Positions 38,284-46,286 are shown, numbered from the stretch's first letter. The stretch is 51,882 nt of DNA from a virus (IMGVR_UViG_3300047393_000041:64001-115882), one strand, 5' to 3'. Translations and numbers: made by a program. The notes: a model not told the origin generated them from the letters alone.

Positions 38284-39012
38284 TTAGTTTGTTGGTTTAG
38301 AATTTGGAGATTGACCATCTATTCCTTCTTGACTAATGTCTGATTTAATATTGAAATAAGTTTGAAGAAGTTTTTTTGAAGTTAACTCCAACACTTGTTG
38401 TTCTAAATATCCAGGAAGAGGGAACTCTTTATCCAAAGGATTCATACATAATTGTTCATTTGTATAATCTGGAGACCCACATCCACATTCGGGATACATG
38501 ATATTATTATCAACATCTTCTTCAAAGAATGCTACAAATCTAATTGCTCTAAGCATTGGATTATTCACATATAAATATCCATTAGATATCCAGAAGTATT
38601 CTTCATTCTTAATTACAGGAAGTTTTAATAAGTTTAAATATCTATTAATAGAAATTTCTTTTAACTTCTTTCCTTTGCCACTCATAGCATTGATAGAATA
38701 AACTCCTTGTATAACATACTGATAGTTTCCTTCTGATATACGTGGAAGTTTAAACTTAGTTCTTGATATTGTACATTCATCAACATAATCACAACATTCA
38801 GAAATAGATACTTCACACATCTCAAGACATGGGATTGTTGTAAATAATGTATCAGTTGCCCAAAGTTTTCTAAGATTTGTTTCTCTCTTAATTAATAACA
38901 AAGAGTTGTTTCTTATCTCAGAAGCAATTGCTCTATCTGTGATAAGACTATCTGTAGAAAGTATCTTGTGGACACTTCTAACATCTGATACTAATTTTCT
39001 TAATGTTGCCAT
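38284..39012 (-). CDS. Ring/adaptor-type structural protein
   Basis: The N-terminal half of this 242-residue protein is helical (MATLRKLVSDVRSVHKILST, then IASEIRNNSLLLIKRETNLR), followed by a beta-rich middle. The C-terminal motif is LNPLDKEFPLPGYLEQQVLE-like: MNPLDKEFPLPGYLEQQV leads into a helix. The protein at 49690-50421 ends similarly (CELETYLEDELLDLTVQNLA). Both patterns fit phage head-tail adaptor/ring proteins. Cysteines are unusually many (CLEMCEVSISECCDY, ECGCGSPD). The position just before the small protein and ring-1-like gene supports a second or third tail ring. I assign the class with moderate confidence and no specific ring number. Confidence 0.65.
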   Translation of the reverse strand: MATLRKLVSDVRSVHKILSTDSLITDRAIASEIRNNSLLLIKRETNLRKLWATDTLFTTIPCLEMCEVSISECCDYVDECTISRTKFKLPRISEGNYQYVIQGVYSINAMSGKGKKLKEISINRYLNLLKLPVIKNEEYFWISNGYLYVNNPMLRAIRFVAFFEEDVDNNIMYPECGCGSPDYTNEQLCMNPLDKEFPLPGYLEQQVLELTSKKLLQTYFNIKSDISQEGIDGQSPNSKPTN

Positions 39013-39015
39013 AAT

Positions 39016-40239
39016 TTATATTCGTTGTTCAAATTCTGCAATCTTGCCTAGTACAGGATCATATACAAGAGCTAATGCAGCTCTAACTGAATGGACAAAA
39101 TTATTATCTAAGTGCCATCTATCAGTTCCTGATAAGCTAGGCATTTGTTGTATTCTTACTCCTTTAATTTCTTTAGCCATGTAGTGATGTTTATCACCTG
39201 TGTGGATTTCTCTATATTTAGCATTACCAAAGAAATGACTATATTCTGGATGTGTTGCAAACAATAATGGAAGATCATCTATTTTACAATTTCCATGGTG
39301 CCATCCAATAAATGTATTACCTAACACCTTTGCTTTAATTACACTATGTTCTCTTATAAACTCTACATCATAATCATCTTTGAAATATACATCTAATGCA
39401 TGTGCTAGATAAAAAGATTTAGTTCTGTCATGATTACCTTGTACAAGTACAACTGTAACATCATTACAATGTTGTCTTAGCATATTAATTGTATCTACTA
39501 AAACTGAGAATCCTAATTCATATTCAGAATGATAATCAAGAATTGTATCTTGTGGAGTACCTTGTGTAGTTTGGTTTTGGTAGTTATCAGTATGAAAGAA
39601 ATCATTTGATATTGGTAGTACAATTGTATTTATATGGTAATTAGCTTTAACTTTTTGAACTAACGATTGAGCTATGTTAAAATATCTTCTAGCTCTGTCT
39701 GCTGGATCATTATCACCATCTACACATTTTTTAGCTAAATGATAATCAGCTATTGATATTTCTATATCTACATGATCTTTATCAGTAAAACCATATTCTT
39801 TATTTATAGAAATATTAGTTGGTTTGTAGTTTTCTAAAAACTTAGCAAAGTCTTCAGGAGAGTAATCTTTTGCTTCTTTTCTTTTTGAAAAAACTGAGGA
39901 AGTAAAACTTCCACTTGGTAACATCTTAGACCAGTAGTTTGTTATAACATACTTATCTAAATTTATCTTATGTAATTTAGCTAACTCAATATCATCTTTA
40001 GGTTCAAATGCACTAGTAACAGTGCTTTCTATTGTTCCTTTCTCAACATTTACTTTTCTAATTTCTCCTGTAGAAACATTAAGTTCCATAGGAACTTCTG
40101 TATCTTTTTCTCTTAATTCTTTTAAAAGTTCATTCACTTCAAACTCACTTATTCCTAGTTTTTCAGCATAGAATTTTTTACTTTTCTTCTGACGTAATAA
40201 CTCTTCTAACTTGAATAATAAATCTTGATTTTCAGACAT
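39016..40239 (-). CDS. Calcineurin-like metallophosphoesterase with N-terminal HTH-like region
   Basis: This 407-residue enzyme carries ordered metallophosphoesterase motifs: AD165YH167, SN212D213FFH216 (in place of GDxxD), QGN269H270D271, GWHH315G and H346TGDKHH352. Most metal ligands are present, so a two-metal phosphoesterase or nuclease is expected. Residues 1-45 (LRQKKSKKFYAEKLGISEFE, VNELLKELREK) look like a helix-turn-helix, suggesting DNA or RNA binding. It is unusual inside a tail structural cluster. It has its own promoter (40267-40298) after a terminator that isolates it from the upstream bead genes, and it ends 3 bp before the ring/adaptor gene. It could process phage or host nucleic acid, or be a fibre-linked enzyme. 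The substrate is unknown. Confidence 0.85.
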   Translation of the reverse strand: MSENQDLLFKLEELLRQKKSKKFYAEKLGISEFEVNELLKELREKDTEVPMELNVSTGEIRKVNVEKGTIESTVTSAFEPKDDIELAKLHKINLDKYVITNYWSKMLPSGSFTSSVFSKRKEAKDYSPEDFAKFLENYKPTNISINKEYGFTDKDHVDIEISIADYHLAKKCVDGDNDPADRARRYFNIAQSLVQKVKANYHINTIVLPISNDFFHTDNYQNQTTQGTPQDTILDYHSEYELGFSVLVDTINMLRQHCNDVTVVLVQGNHDRTKSFYLAHALDVYFKDDYDVEFIREHSVIKAKVLGNTFIGWHHGNCKIDDLPLLFATHPEYSHFFGNAKYREIHTGDKHHYMAKEIKGVRIQQMPSLSGTDRWHLDNNFVHSVRAALALVYDPVLGKIAEFEQRI

Positions 40240-40266
40240 ATATAGTTTAGTTTAATTAAATTAGGG

Positions 40267-40298
40267 TAAAGATAAATATAGTTTTTATACTATCCAAA
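40267..40298 (-). promoter_or_regulatory. Promoter for metallophosphoesterase-ring-muzzle unit
   Basis: On the minus strand TTTG, 20 bp, TATCTTTA fits the Bacteroidota layout with one change in the -7 box (A for the last G). It lies between the terminator at 40341-40375 and the start at 40239. The spacer holds ATAGT and ACTAT separated by six bases (40278-40293), a possible operator. Confidence 0.5.
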
Positions 40299-40340
40299 TA
40301 AAATTAATTAAATAGGTTATTCTTTATAATCAAAATAGTT

Positions 40341-40375
40341 ATAAAACAAAAACTCCCCTAGTAAACTAGAGGAGT
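40341..40375 (-). terminator. Strong rho-independent terminator after bead-protein genes
   Basis: On the minus strand ACTCCTCTAG pairs with CTAGGGGAGT (ten pairs with one G-U), with a TTTA loop, followed by TTTTTGTTTT. It lies about 45 bp beyond the stop of the 213-residue bead protein. The transcript upstream of it contains TTTCCGAGAA, repeated near another hairpin in the 51.7-kb region. Confidence 0.88.
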
Positions 40376-40419
40376 AAAGTTCTCGGAAAACCAACAAACC
40401 TTGAACTTTTTTTATATTG

Positions 40420-41061
40420 TTATGGAATATATGTTATATCTAATCCACCAGATCCACCACCACCATCAGCACCTGGAGCTGCTGGTACTGTACTAGAAGC
40501 TCTCACTCTAATTTGATAAGTATATGTTCCTGCAGTTAAACTCATTGTATTCGTTGAGTATTGAGTTCCTGTAGATGATGATTTACTTGCAATAAAGTTA
40601 GTACCATTTATTGATATAGTAGTTTCAAGGGTAGTCCCATGATAAGTGGTTATCGTAGCATAAGCTTTTACTAAATAAGATCCAGTACCTGTAACAAGAA
40701 TAGTTCCTCCAGTACAGATTTTATCATCTATCATAGGGTCAGGTGTATTGGAATAACTAGAATATGCTCCTACTGAAAATCCGCATACCGTAGATGTAAT
40801 TGCATTCACTACAGTAGTAGTTGTAGTAGTTGTTGGTGTTACACCACCTAATGTTATATCAATATAATTTACACAGGCCCCTGTTGATTTAACTCTAATT
40901 ATTGTTGCACCATCAGGTACTACTGTAGAAGTGTAACCTGCAACTAATGCTGCCTTACTGACTCCTGTAGCAAATGCTGCTGAATATGAATCAATATTAG
41001 TGTAAAGATTGAATGGTCCAGAATCTGCACCTGCTGTTGTCAATGTTATTAATGCTGTCAT
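40420..41061 (-). CDS. Short bead protein: GPF domain, poly-Thr linker, C-terminal jelly-roll-like domain
   Basis: This 213-residue protein has three parts. Residues 1-75 are the GPF domain (LTTAGADSGPFNLYTNIDSY, then GVSKAALVAGY and RVKSTGAC). A Thr linker follows (VTPTTTTTTTVV, about 76-88). The last part, of about 120 residues, is a beta-rich Ser/Thr/Gly domain ending GGGGSGGLDITYIP. It is the last gene before a strong terminator. No enzyme motif is visible. Similar N-terminal domains open the neighbours at 41099 and 43097 and the muzzle-associated protein. It is probably a decorating or fibre-like protein on the tail or capsid. Function is inferred only. Confidence 0.7.
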   Translation of the reverse strand: MTALITLTTAGADSGPFNLYTNIDSYSAAFATGVSKAALVAGYTSTVVPDGATIIRVKSTGACVNYIDITLGGVTPTTTTTTTVVNAITSTVCGFSVGAYSSYSNTPDPMIDDKICTGGTILVTGTGSYLVKAYATITTYHGTTLETTISINGTNFIASKSSSTGTQYSTNTMSLTAGTYTYQIRVRASSTVPAAPGADGGGGSGGLDITYIP

Positions 41062-41098
41062 TTTGTTTTTATTTTAAGTTGTTGTGTTATAATTTAAA

Positions 41099-41851
41099 TT
41101 AACATCCACTGCCTACAGTTACTATATTTGCAATTACGCCATCAGTTAATTCATATATTTGAATACCTGATCTTACTGCATCATAACTAATTGGTGTGAT
41201 GAGAGCTGGAGTTGTATAAAGTGTTACACCAAGTCCTAATGTAGGAGAATTTGAATATGCAGTAATTACTCCTGATGGAGTCCATGTTATTGCACCATTA
41301 CATCCAACTGTTCCTGCTGTTAGATTAAATGTATAATATGTAATTGGTGCAGGTGTAGTTCTAGTAGTAGTAGTTGTTGGTGTTACAGTTGTTATTGTTG
41401 TTGTAGTTGTTGGTGTTGAAGTAGTCGTCGTTGTGGTTGTTATTTCTTCTGCACTCCCTTGAATTGCACAATCTAAAACTATAACAGTAGTAGTTGTGGT
41501 TGTTGTTGGTATTACAGTTGTTGTTGTTGTTGTTGTTATTTCATCTGCGATTCCTTCAATTGTACAATCTAAAGCTACAGTAGTAGTAGTAGTTGTAGTT
41601 ACTTCATATGCATTTCCGTCAAGTTCACACAATGCAAGATATATATCAGTATAGTTTGAGCAAATCTCGTTTACAGATTGAATCCTAACAATTGTTGTAC
41701 CGTTAGGAATTTGATCTGTTGGATATCCAGTAGTCAATATTAATTTACTAATGTTAGTTGCAAATGGTACTGAATAACCTGTTACATCTGAATATAAATT
41801 AAAAGGACCTGTGTCTACTCCTGCTACTGTTAATAATATTATTCCTGTCAT
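41099..41851 (-). CDS. Bead protein with repeated C-x-L-x-G units and poly-Thr linkers
   Basis: Residues 1-75 of this 250-residue protein are the GPF domain (LTVAGVDTGPFNLYSDVTGY). Three copies of a short motif follow (ALCELDGNAYE, ALDCTIEGIADE, VLDCAIQGSAEE), each leading into a run of seven Thr. A longer Thr-rich linker comes next (residues of about 150-170). The C-terminal bead of about 80 residues begins YTFNLTAGTVGCNGAITWTP and ends DGVIANIVTVGSGC. That bead is homologous by eye to the C-terminus of the next gene upstream. The protein appears extended and flexible. The Thr runs are encoded by mixed ACN codons. The likely role is virion surface display. Confidence 0.7.
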   Translation of the reverse strand: MTGIILLTVAGVDTGPFNLYSDVTGYSVPFATNISKLILTTGYPTDQIPNGTTIVRIQSVNEICSNYTDIYLALCELDGNAYEVTTTTTTTVALDCTIEGIADEITTTTTTTVIPTTTTTTTVIVLDCAIQGSAEEITTTTTTTSTPTTTTTITTVTPTTTTTRTTPAPITYYTFNLTAGTVGCNGAITWTPSGVITAYSNSPTLGLGVTLYTTPALITPISYDAVRSGIQIYELTDGVIANIVTVGSGC

Positions 41852-41870
41852 TATTTTAAAATTTTACATG

Positions 41871-43037
41871 TTAAATATAAGAACACGATCCACCTATCTT
41901 TGTGGTAATACCTAATGTATTTCCATTTAAATTCCAGCAAGATGCAATAGATCTAACTGAATTTACAGTAGCAGCTACAGTAAGTTCTTTGTTTTGCCAT
42001 AATGATATACCAGGAATTAATGTTTTTGAACTTGAATATAACACTATTGTACCAGAAGCATTAAACACTACAGAATTAGAATTACAACTAATTGTACCAT
42101 ATGTTAAACTATGACTAAACCATACTACAGGTTTTAAAACTACTGATGCTTTTCCAGCTAATGTACAAATTTTTGCTTTAGTTGTAGTGGTAGTTGTTAA
42201 TTTTTTGGTAGTAGTTGTTGTTGTGGTTAATTTCTTAGTGGTAGTCGTAGTTGTTGTTAACTTTTTAGTAGTGGTGGTAGTAGTAGTTAACTTTTTAGTA
42301 GTGGTGGTAGTGGTTAATAGTTTTTTAGTTGTTGTACTTGTAGTAGATGCTGGATAAACAACTGTCATATTTCCAGCAAATGTACAAGCAGGATCTATAA
42401 TAGGATCAACTAAAACTCTAACTGAGTAACCATATTGACCAGCCTTTAGAGGTAAATAAGTTCTCCAAACCCAATCATTATTTGCCTCGATGTGAAAAGT
42501 TTCTATACCCTCAGCAGTTACTGTAGAACTCCACAACATTAATTCTTTACCAAGATCTGTAAATTGTGGACCACTAAGGTATGAAATTATAGCTCCAGCT
42601 GGAAGAGCTGTAAATCCACTACTGTTAGTAGCAGTGTTATTTGGAGCATCCCAATGAGCAATTCCTGTCTCTCTAAGTTTATCACCTAAATTTCCAGTTT
42701 CATTAGTTACATACTCGAGTAACTTAAAAAATTCATCACTCGATGGGATATGATATCCAACTGGTGCAAGTTTTTTACGTAATTTTGTATCTGTTTTTGA
42801 TGCTTCATTCCATATTCCTGCAACTGCATACCAGTTGTATAATTTACCATAAATTGCTCCATTTGCTGGATCATTTTTATAATAACACCAAGCTCCAGTT
42901 GTTAAATTTTTCCAATATGTTGGATTTGTTACTTGAGGAATTATTGTACCATCAGTATATTTAGACACATCTAAATTTTTAGCTGACCATTGTTGTGTAC
43001 CTATCTGTACTGTGGGTAATAATAATGCTGTTGCCAT
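41871..43037 (-). CDS. FSU-paralogous-type lectin-like domain plus poly-Thr repeats and bead
   Basis: Residues of about 8-210 of this 388-residue protein match the Fibrobacter succinogenes major paralogous domain pattern: IGTQQWSAKNLDV, GAWCYYKNDPANGAIYGKLY, NWYAVAGIW, GYHIPSSDEF, SSGFTALPAGA, LWSSTV and GYSVRVLVD. Then come C-x-F-x-G (ACTFAGN), a tandem run of KKLTTTTTTT decapeptides (about residues 235-285), another C-x-L-x-G unit (CTLAGKA), and a bead ending TKIGGSC. The FSU-type fold is often extracellular and ligand binding, so a host-surface binding role is plausible. The gene lies between two GPF-domain genes but lacks that domain. No signal peptide is present, fitting a virion protein. 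Confidence 0.78.
   Translation of the reverse strand: MATALLLPTVQIGTQQWSAKNLDVSKYTDGTIIPQVTNPTYWKNLTTGAWCYYKNDPANGAIYGKLYNWYAVAGIWNEASKTDTKLRKKLAPVGYHIPSSDEFFKLLEYVTNETGNLGDKLRETGIAHWDAPNNTATNSSGFTALPAGAIISYLSGPQFTDLGKELMLWSSTVTAEGIETFHIEANNDWVWRTYLPLKAGQYGYSVRVLVDPIIDPACTFAGNMTVVYPASTTSTTTKKLLTTTTTTKKLTTTTTTTKKLTTTTTTTKKLTTTTTTTKKLTTTTTTKAKICTLAGKASVVLKPVVWFSHSLTYGTISCNSNSVVFNASGTIVLYSSSKTLIPGISLWQNKELTVAATVNSVRSIASCWNLNGNTLGITTKIGGSCSYI
42185..42345 (-). repeat. 30-bp tandem repeat encoding KKLTTTTTTT
   Basis: About five units of 30 bp encode Lys-Lys-Leu followed by six or seven Thr. The units are imperfect at the DNA level (different ACN codons, TTA/CTA Leu), so they have diverged while keeping the peptide. 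The unit count may change by recombination or slippage. Confidence 0.8.
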
Positions 43038-43096
43038 TTATTAATTTTTATTATTATAATTATGTAAACTTTTAATCTTAACTTTATTATTGCTAT

Positions 43097-44194
43097 TTAA
43101 CATGATCTCATAATTTGCCATCCAGCCAAACCTCCAAAACCAGTTATTCTAACTGTTATATTAGGATTTACTGCATAATCATCACTAGTATATTTCCACC
43201 ACATTAATTGTTGAAAGTTAATCTTAAATCCACTGTATGCACCTATACCATCAATATTTTTTGCTAACAATAATGGAGATCCAGTTTCTGCAGTATATTC
43301 AGTTTGACGTGAGTATATTGGTAAACTATTAAAATCTCCTGACAATGAATATGCTCCAGTAAAACCATTCCATATATAGTGAGGATATGTTGACAAACCA
43401 TATTGTATATTATTACTAATATTATTAATATCATTATAACTAAAATATCCATCACTATAATAACGACAACTTAAATCGCCTGAATTATCAAATGGGCCTG
43501 AGTTAAAAACTGTAAAAATTGGATCTTGCTGACGAAGACTAAGATTTGGATTAAATATATTGTCGTTCCCATAAAAACTTCCTGATGTTGCTTTTTTGAT
43601 ACCATCATGAAGTATTTCAAATTTAATTGGAGCAGCATCTTGACGTAAGTTAAGTGTAACTACTCCTCCTTCAGGAGATAACTCAATAGTATATTCACGT
43701 TTTCCTGCTCCTTGTTTTAATATATAACAATCTAATGGTTGAAGATTTGTTGATATTGGTCCACTAGTTGTAGTTGTAGTTGTTGTATTAGGACATGTGC
43801 CTTGTATAACAAATGGTCCACATCCACTCCACGTATCACTTCTTGCACATTTAATATTAAAATATTGACCAGCACTTACAAAAGTAGACAGTATTTCATC
43901 ATTGCAACCAATCCAACGTATATCACAATCAGTTGCAGCTGGTCCATATCTAACATCATGACATGTAAGTTTAATAATTGGTGCAGGAATATTTATAATA
44001 CTATTACAGTCTCCTATAGAAATAATTTTAATATTATTTACTGTACTTGGAAGTGCTGTTGTAAGATAACCTATAATTAATTGATCTTTAGTCACTCCTG
44101 ATGCAAAAGGAATTGTGTAGTTATCAGCATCTGAATATAAATCAAATGGGCCTGTATTAGCTCCTGCTGATGTTAATTTAATAATTGATGTCAT
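43097..44194 (-). CDS. Bead protein: GPF domain, Cys bead, poly-Thr linker, large C-terminal domain
   Basis: Residues 1-72 of this 365-residue protein are the GPF domain (LTSAGANTGPFDLYSDADNY, then ISIGDC). Residues of about 75-135 form a Cys-rich bead (CDIRWIGCNDEILS, FNIKCARSDTW, IQGTCP) that resembles the last bead of the muzzle. TTTTTTT then leads into a 215-residue C-terminal domain starting LQPLDCYILKQGAGKREYTI, rich in Tyr, Asn and Gly. That domain may be a larger beta-sandwich or adhesin. No catalytic motif is recognised. It is the first of the run of bead genes and starts 36 bp downstream of a 55-residue gene. Likely a virion surface protein. Confidence 0.7.
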   Translation of the reverse strand: MTSIIKLTSAGANTGPFDLYSDADNYTIPFASGVTKDQLIIGYLTTALPSTVNNIKIISIGDCNSIINIPAPIIKLTCHDVRYGPAATDCDIRWIGCNDEILSTFVSAGQYFNIKCARSDTWSGCGPFVIQGTCPNTTTTTTTSGPISTNLQPLDCYILKQGAGKREYTIELSPEGGVVTLNLRQDAAPIKFEILHDGIKKATSGSFYGNDNIFNPNLSLRQQDPIFTVFNSGPFDNSGDLSCRYYSDGYFSYNDINNISNNIQYGLSTYPHYIWNGFTGAYSLSGDFNSLPIYSRQTEYTAETGSPLLLAKNIDGIGAYSGFKINFQQLMWWKYTSDDYAVNPNITVRITGFGGLAGWQIMRSC

Positions 44195-44230
44195 TTTGTT
44201 TTTATTTTAATTTAATTAGAAGTTCTTTTT

Positions 44231-44398
44231 TTATAACTCTATCTTGTCATAAAAAACCTTTGTTTCAAAATCATAGTAAGGATTTTCAAAGTTATCCACT
44301 AACAATTCTTCAACTAACATTTCATTGTCTAGCAAATAAATTTCTATTGCTGTAGCGTATAATAATTTACCTGTATTCTTATCTATTACTGTTTTCAT
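44231..44398 (-). CDS. Small acidic hypothetical protein, 55 residues
   Basis: ATG at 44398 opens a 55-codon frame ending in TAA, with product MKTVIDKNTGKLLYATAIEI and onwards. It is acidic with no Cys and no membrane segment. The N-terminal pattern V-I-D-K-x-T-G-K-L-L-Y resembles small proteins often found beside fibre genes in phages. The function is unknown. Its start is 5 bp after the stop of the YadA-like fibre, consistent with co-translation. Without it there would be a 208-bp gap between fibre and bead genes. Confidence 0.72.
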   Translation of the reverse strand: MKTVIDKNTGKLLYATAIEIYLLDNEMLVEELLVDNFENPYYDFETKVFYDKIEL

Positions 44399-44402
44399 AT
44401 TT

Positions 44403-46238
44403 TTAATTTGATATATTTATACCGTAATTCTTCCATCCATCACTCATAGAATTCATCTGCATAGCTACAAGTATCCAGGTCCCTGAAGTTGTAGAAAAAC
44501 TAGCTGTAGAAGGTATAAATGTTGTTGTAACAACATCTTCTCCTGTTAGGCTAGAAACTGTAGACATATAGAAACCTCTAATCAATCCAGCTCTAATAAG
44601 AAACTCTCTAGTAAAGGTTCCTTCTATAAAGTTAGAGTCAAGATCATACTTTCCAATCTGAGTAGCTCCTGACAAGGAGTTGATTGAGTTTGTATATACA
44701 CCTATAGTTCCAGTTGAATTTGCATTAATTTTTCCAAAACGAGTCTTTAATTTTAAGTAATCTCCATCTGTAAAGAAATTTGGGTCAATATATACACTAG
44801 CTGCCAAAGTTAGAGATGTACTACCACCACTTTCATTATATGTAGTTGTTCTTGCTGCTGTCTTATTATATATGGTACTGTCTACACTTCCATCTGCTTT
44901 TAAGAATTGTGAAACTAACCCTCCTGATTTCTTAAATGATGTGCCTAAAATTGAACCGTTTACTTGCAATTTGTCTACTCCATTATTAACTGTACCACCT
45001 AATAATAAGTTTCCATAAATAGCGGTATGAGTAATTGAGCTATTTCCTAACACTGTTGTATTACTTCCTAATCCTGTAGAATCATAACCGATTACTATTT
45101 GATTTGATTGTGTATCTGCAAGTGGAGATGTTCTAAACCCTATCATTACACTATTATATAAACTAGTGGCAATAGTTGATTTATTTGCTAACCATCTTCC
45201 TGAACTTTGTCCAAGTGCAACATTGCTTTGTCCAAGTACATTATTTCCTAATGCTGCTGCTCCAACTCCTGTATTTTGAATTCCAGTTGTATTAGCACTC
45301 AGTGATTGATTTCCAACTGCAGTATTCTGCCATCCAGTTGTATTATAAAACATTGATTGATGTCCAATTGCTACATTAGAATATCCACCTGTATTATAAT
45401 ATAATGAAGTATATCCTACTGCTAAATTAGAATATCCTATTGTATTATAGTATAATGTATATTCTCCAAGTGCAACATTGTAATATCCAGTAGTAGTATT
45501 AACTAATGATCTATATCCTATTGCAAAGTTATCACGTCCTGTTGTATTTCTACTCCCAGACGTAACTCCATTAAAATAATTACCAATAATATTAGAAATT
45601 CTAATTTCATTATTAACCTCTCCTGAACTATTTAAGAAAGTAGTTGTAGCAATTGAAGTTCCAATAGTTTTGATACTTAAAACTACTGTTCCATTAAAAT
45701 CAGTTGTAGGCACTATACTCAAACTAGTCACATCAGTTGCTCTTGGACCTGTAGCTCCTGTAGCAGTTACTCCACTTTTCACAGTACCTCCATAATTGAT
45801 AGTAATGCTTCCTGCTGTTCTTCCAGTAATTGTATAGGTAATCTGATAATATGTATCAATAACTGCTGCTAATGTAGAAATTAAAGGTCCTACACTTCCT
45901 GCTATGTGTGTGTAACCTGTTGCAAAATTAGTACCTGTCCAGTTAGTACCTGTAGCAGTTGTTGTAAGTTCTTCACCTAATGGTGCTGTATCACTTTCTA
46001 CTGTTCCTTTAAAAGATTTTAATCCTGTAATAGTTTGAACACCTGCGATATAAACAATCGAAGGATCTGATGTGCATAATTTTGTTTCTATTTTTTGTAA
46101 AGCTACTGAAAGAGTATCTTTATTTTGGATTCCTGTACATGTTAAATTTGGTCCAGCATAGCAAACAGAAGTTGAAGGTGTACATGGTTGACAATCTTCA
46201 CACCCACAGTTATTATCAATAGTTAAATATGGCCACAT
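44403..46238 (-). CDS. Tail fibre with YadA-like head repeats (fibre A)
   Basis: The N-terminus of this 611-residue fibre is Cys rich (CGCEDCQPCTPSTSVC), followed by GPNLTCTGIQNKDTLSVALQ and KIETKLC, a virion-anchor pattern that I recall from crAss-like fibres. The next module (residues of about 85-200; GTNWTGTNFATGYTHIAG) is shared with the fibre at 376-1824. Then come six 17-residue YadA-type repeats (for example YSNLAVGYTSLYYNTGG) forming a left-handed beta roll in known trimeric adhesins. After IYGNLLLGGTVNNG comes a short linker and a 145-residue C-terminal domain (SLTLAASVYIDPNFF onwards), the probable receptor-binding or trimerisation tip. No enzyme motif is seen. Confidence 0.88.
   Translation of the reverse strand: MWPYLTIDNNCGCEDCQPCTPSTSVCYAGPNLTCTGIQNKDTLSVALQKIETKLCTSDPSIVYIAGVQTITGLKSFKGTVESDTAPLGEELTTTATGTNWTGTNFATGYTHIAGSVGPLISTLAAVIDTYYQITYTITGRTAGSITINYGGTVKSGVTATGATGPRATDVTSLSIVPTTDFNGTVVLSIKTIGTSIATTTFLNSSGEVNNEIRISNIIGNYFNGVTSGSRNTTGRDNFAIGYRSLVNTTTGYYNVALGEYTLYYNTIGYSNLAVGYTSLYYNTGGYSNVAIGHQSMFYNTTGWQNTAVGNQSLSANTTGIQNTGVGAAALGNNVLGQSNVALGQSSGRWLANKSTIATSLYNSVMIGFRTSPLADTQSNQIVIGYDSTGLGSNTTVLGNSSITHTAIYGNLLLGGTVNNGVDKLQVNGSILGTSFKKSGGLVSQFLKADGSVDSTIYNKTAARTTTYNESGGSTSLTLAASVYIDPNFFTDGDYLKLKTRFGKINANSTGTIGVYTNSINSLSGATQIGKYDLDSNFIEGTFTREFLIRAGLIRGFYMSTVSSLTGEDVVTTTFIPSTASFSTTSGTWILVAMQMNSMSDGWKNYGINISN
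45231..45536 (-). repeat. Six 51-bp repeats encoding YadA-like 17-residue units
   Basis: Six consecutive 17-residue units share the pattern x-x-N-[FVLT]-[AG]-[IVL]-G followed by a Ser/Thr/Leu and Asn-Thr-x-Gly end. A partial seventh unit follows. Unit DNA has diverged but periodicity is exact. Confidence 0.85.
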
Positions 46239-46286
46239 AGATTTGAAGTGTATAAATTATATAATAAATTTTAAATATAAGTTGTA

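Noticed and set aside
41340-42345. GTT/GTA-rich repeats as a CRISPR array or microsatellite
   Set aside because: Repeats lie in frame in minus-strand genes and encode Thr runs; there are no unique spacers of constant length and no cas genes.
41871-43037. Diversity-generating retroelement target (lectin-like domain)
   Set aside because: No reverse transcriptase, template repeat or adenine-biased variable repeat is visible in the window; a cassette elsewhere in the genome cannot be excluded.
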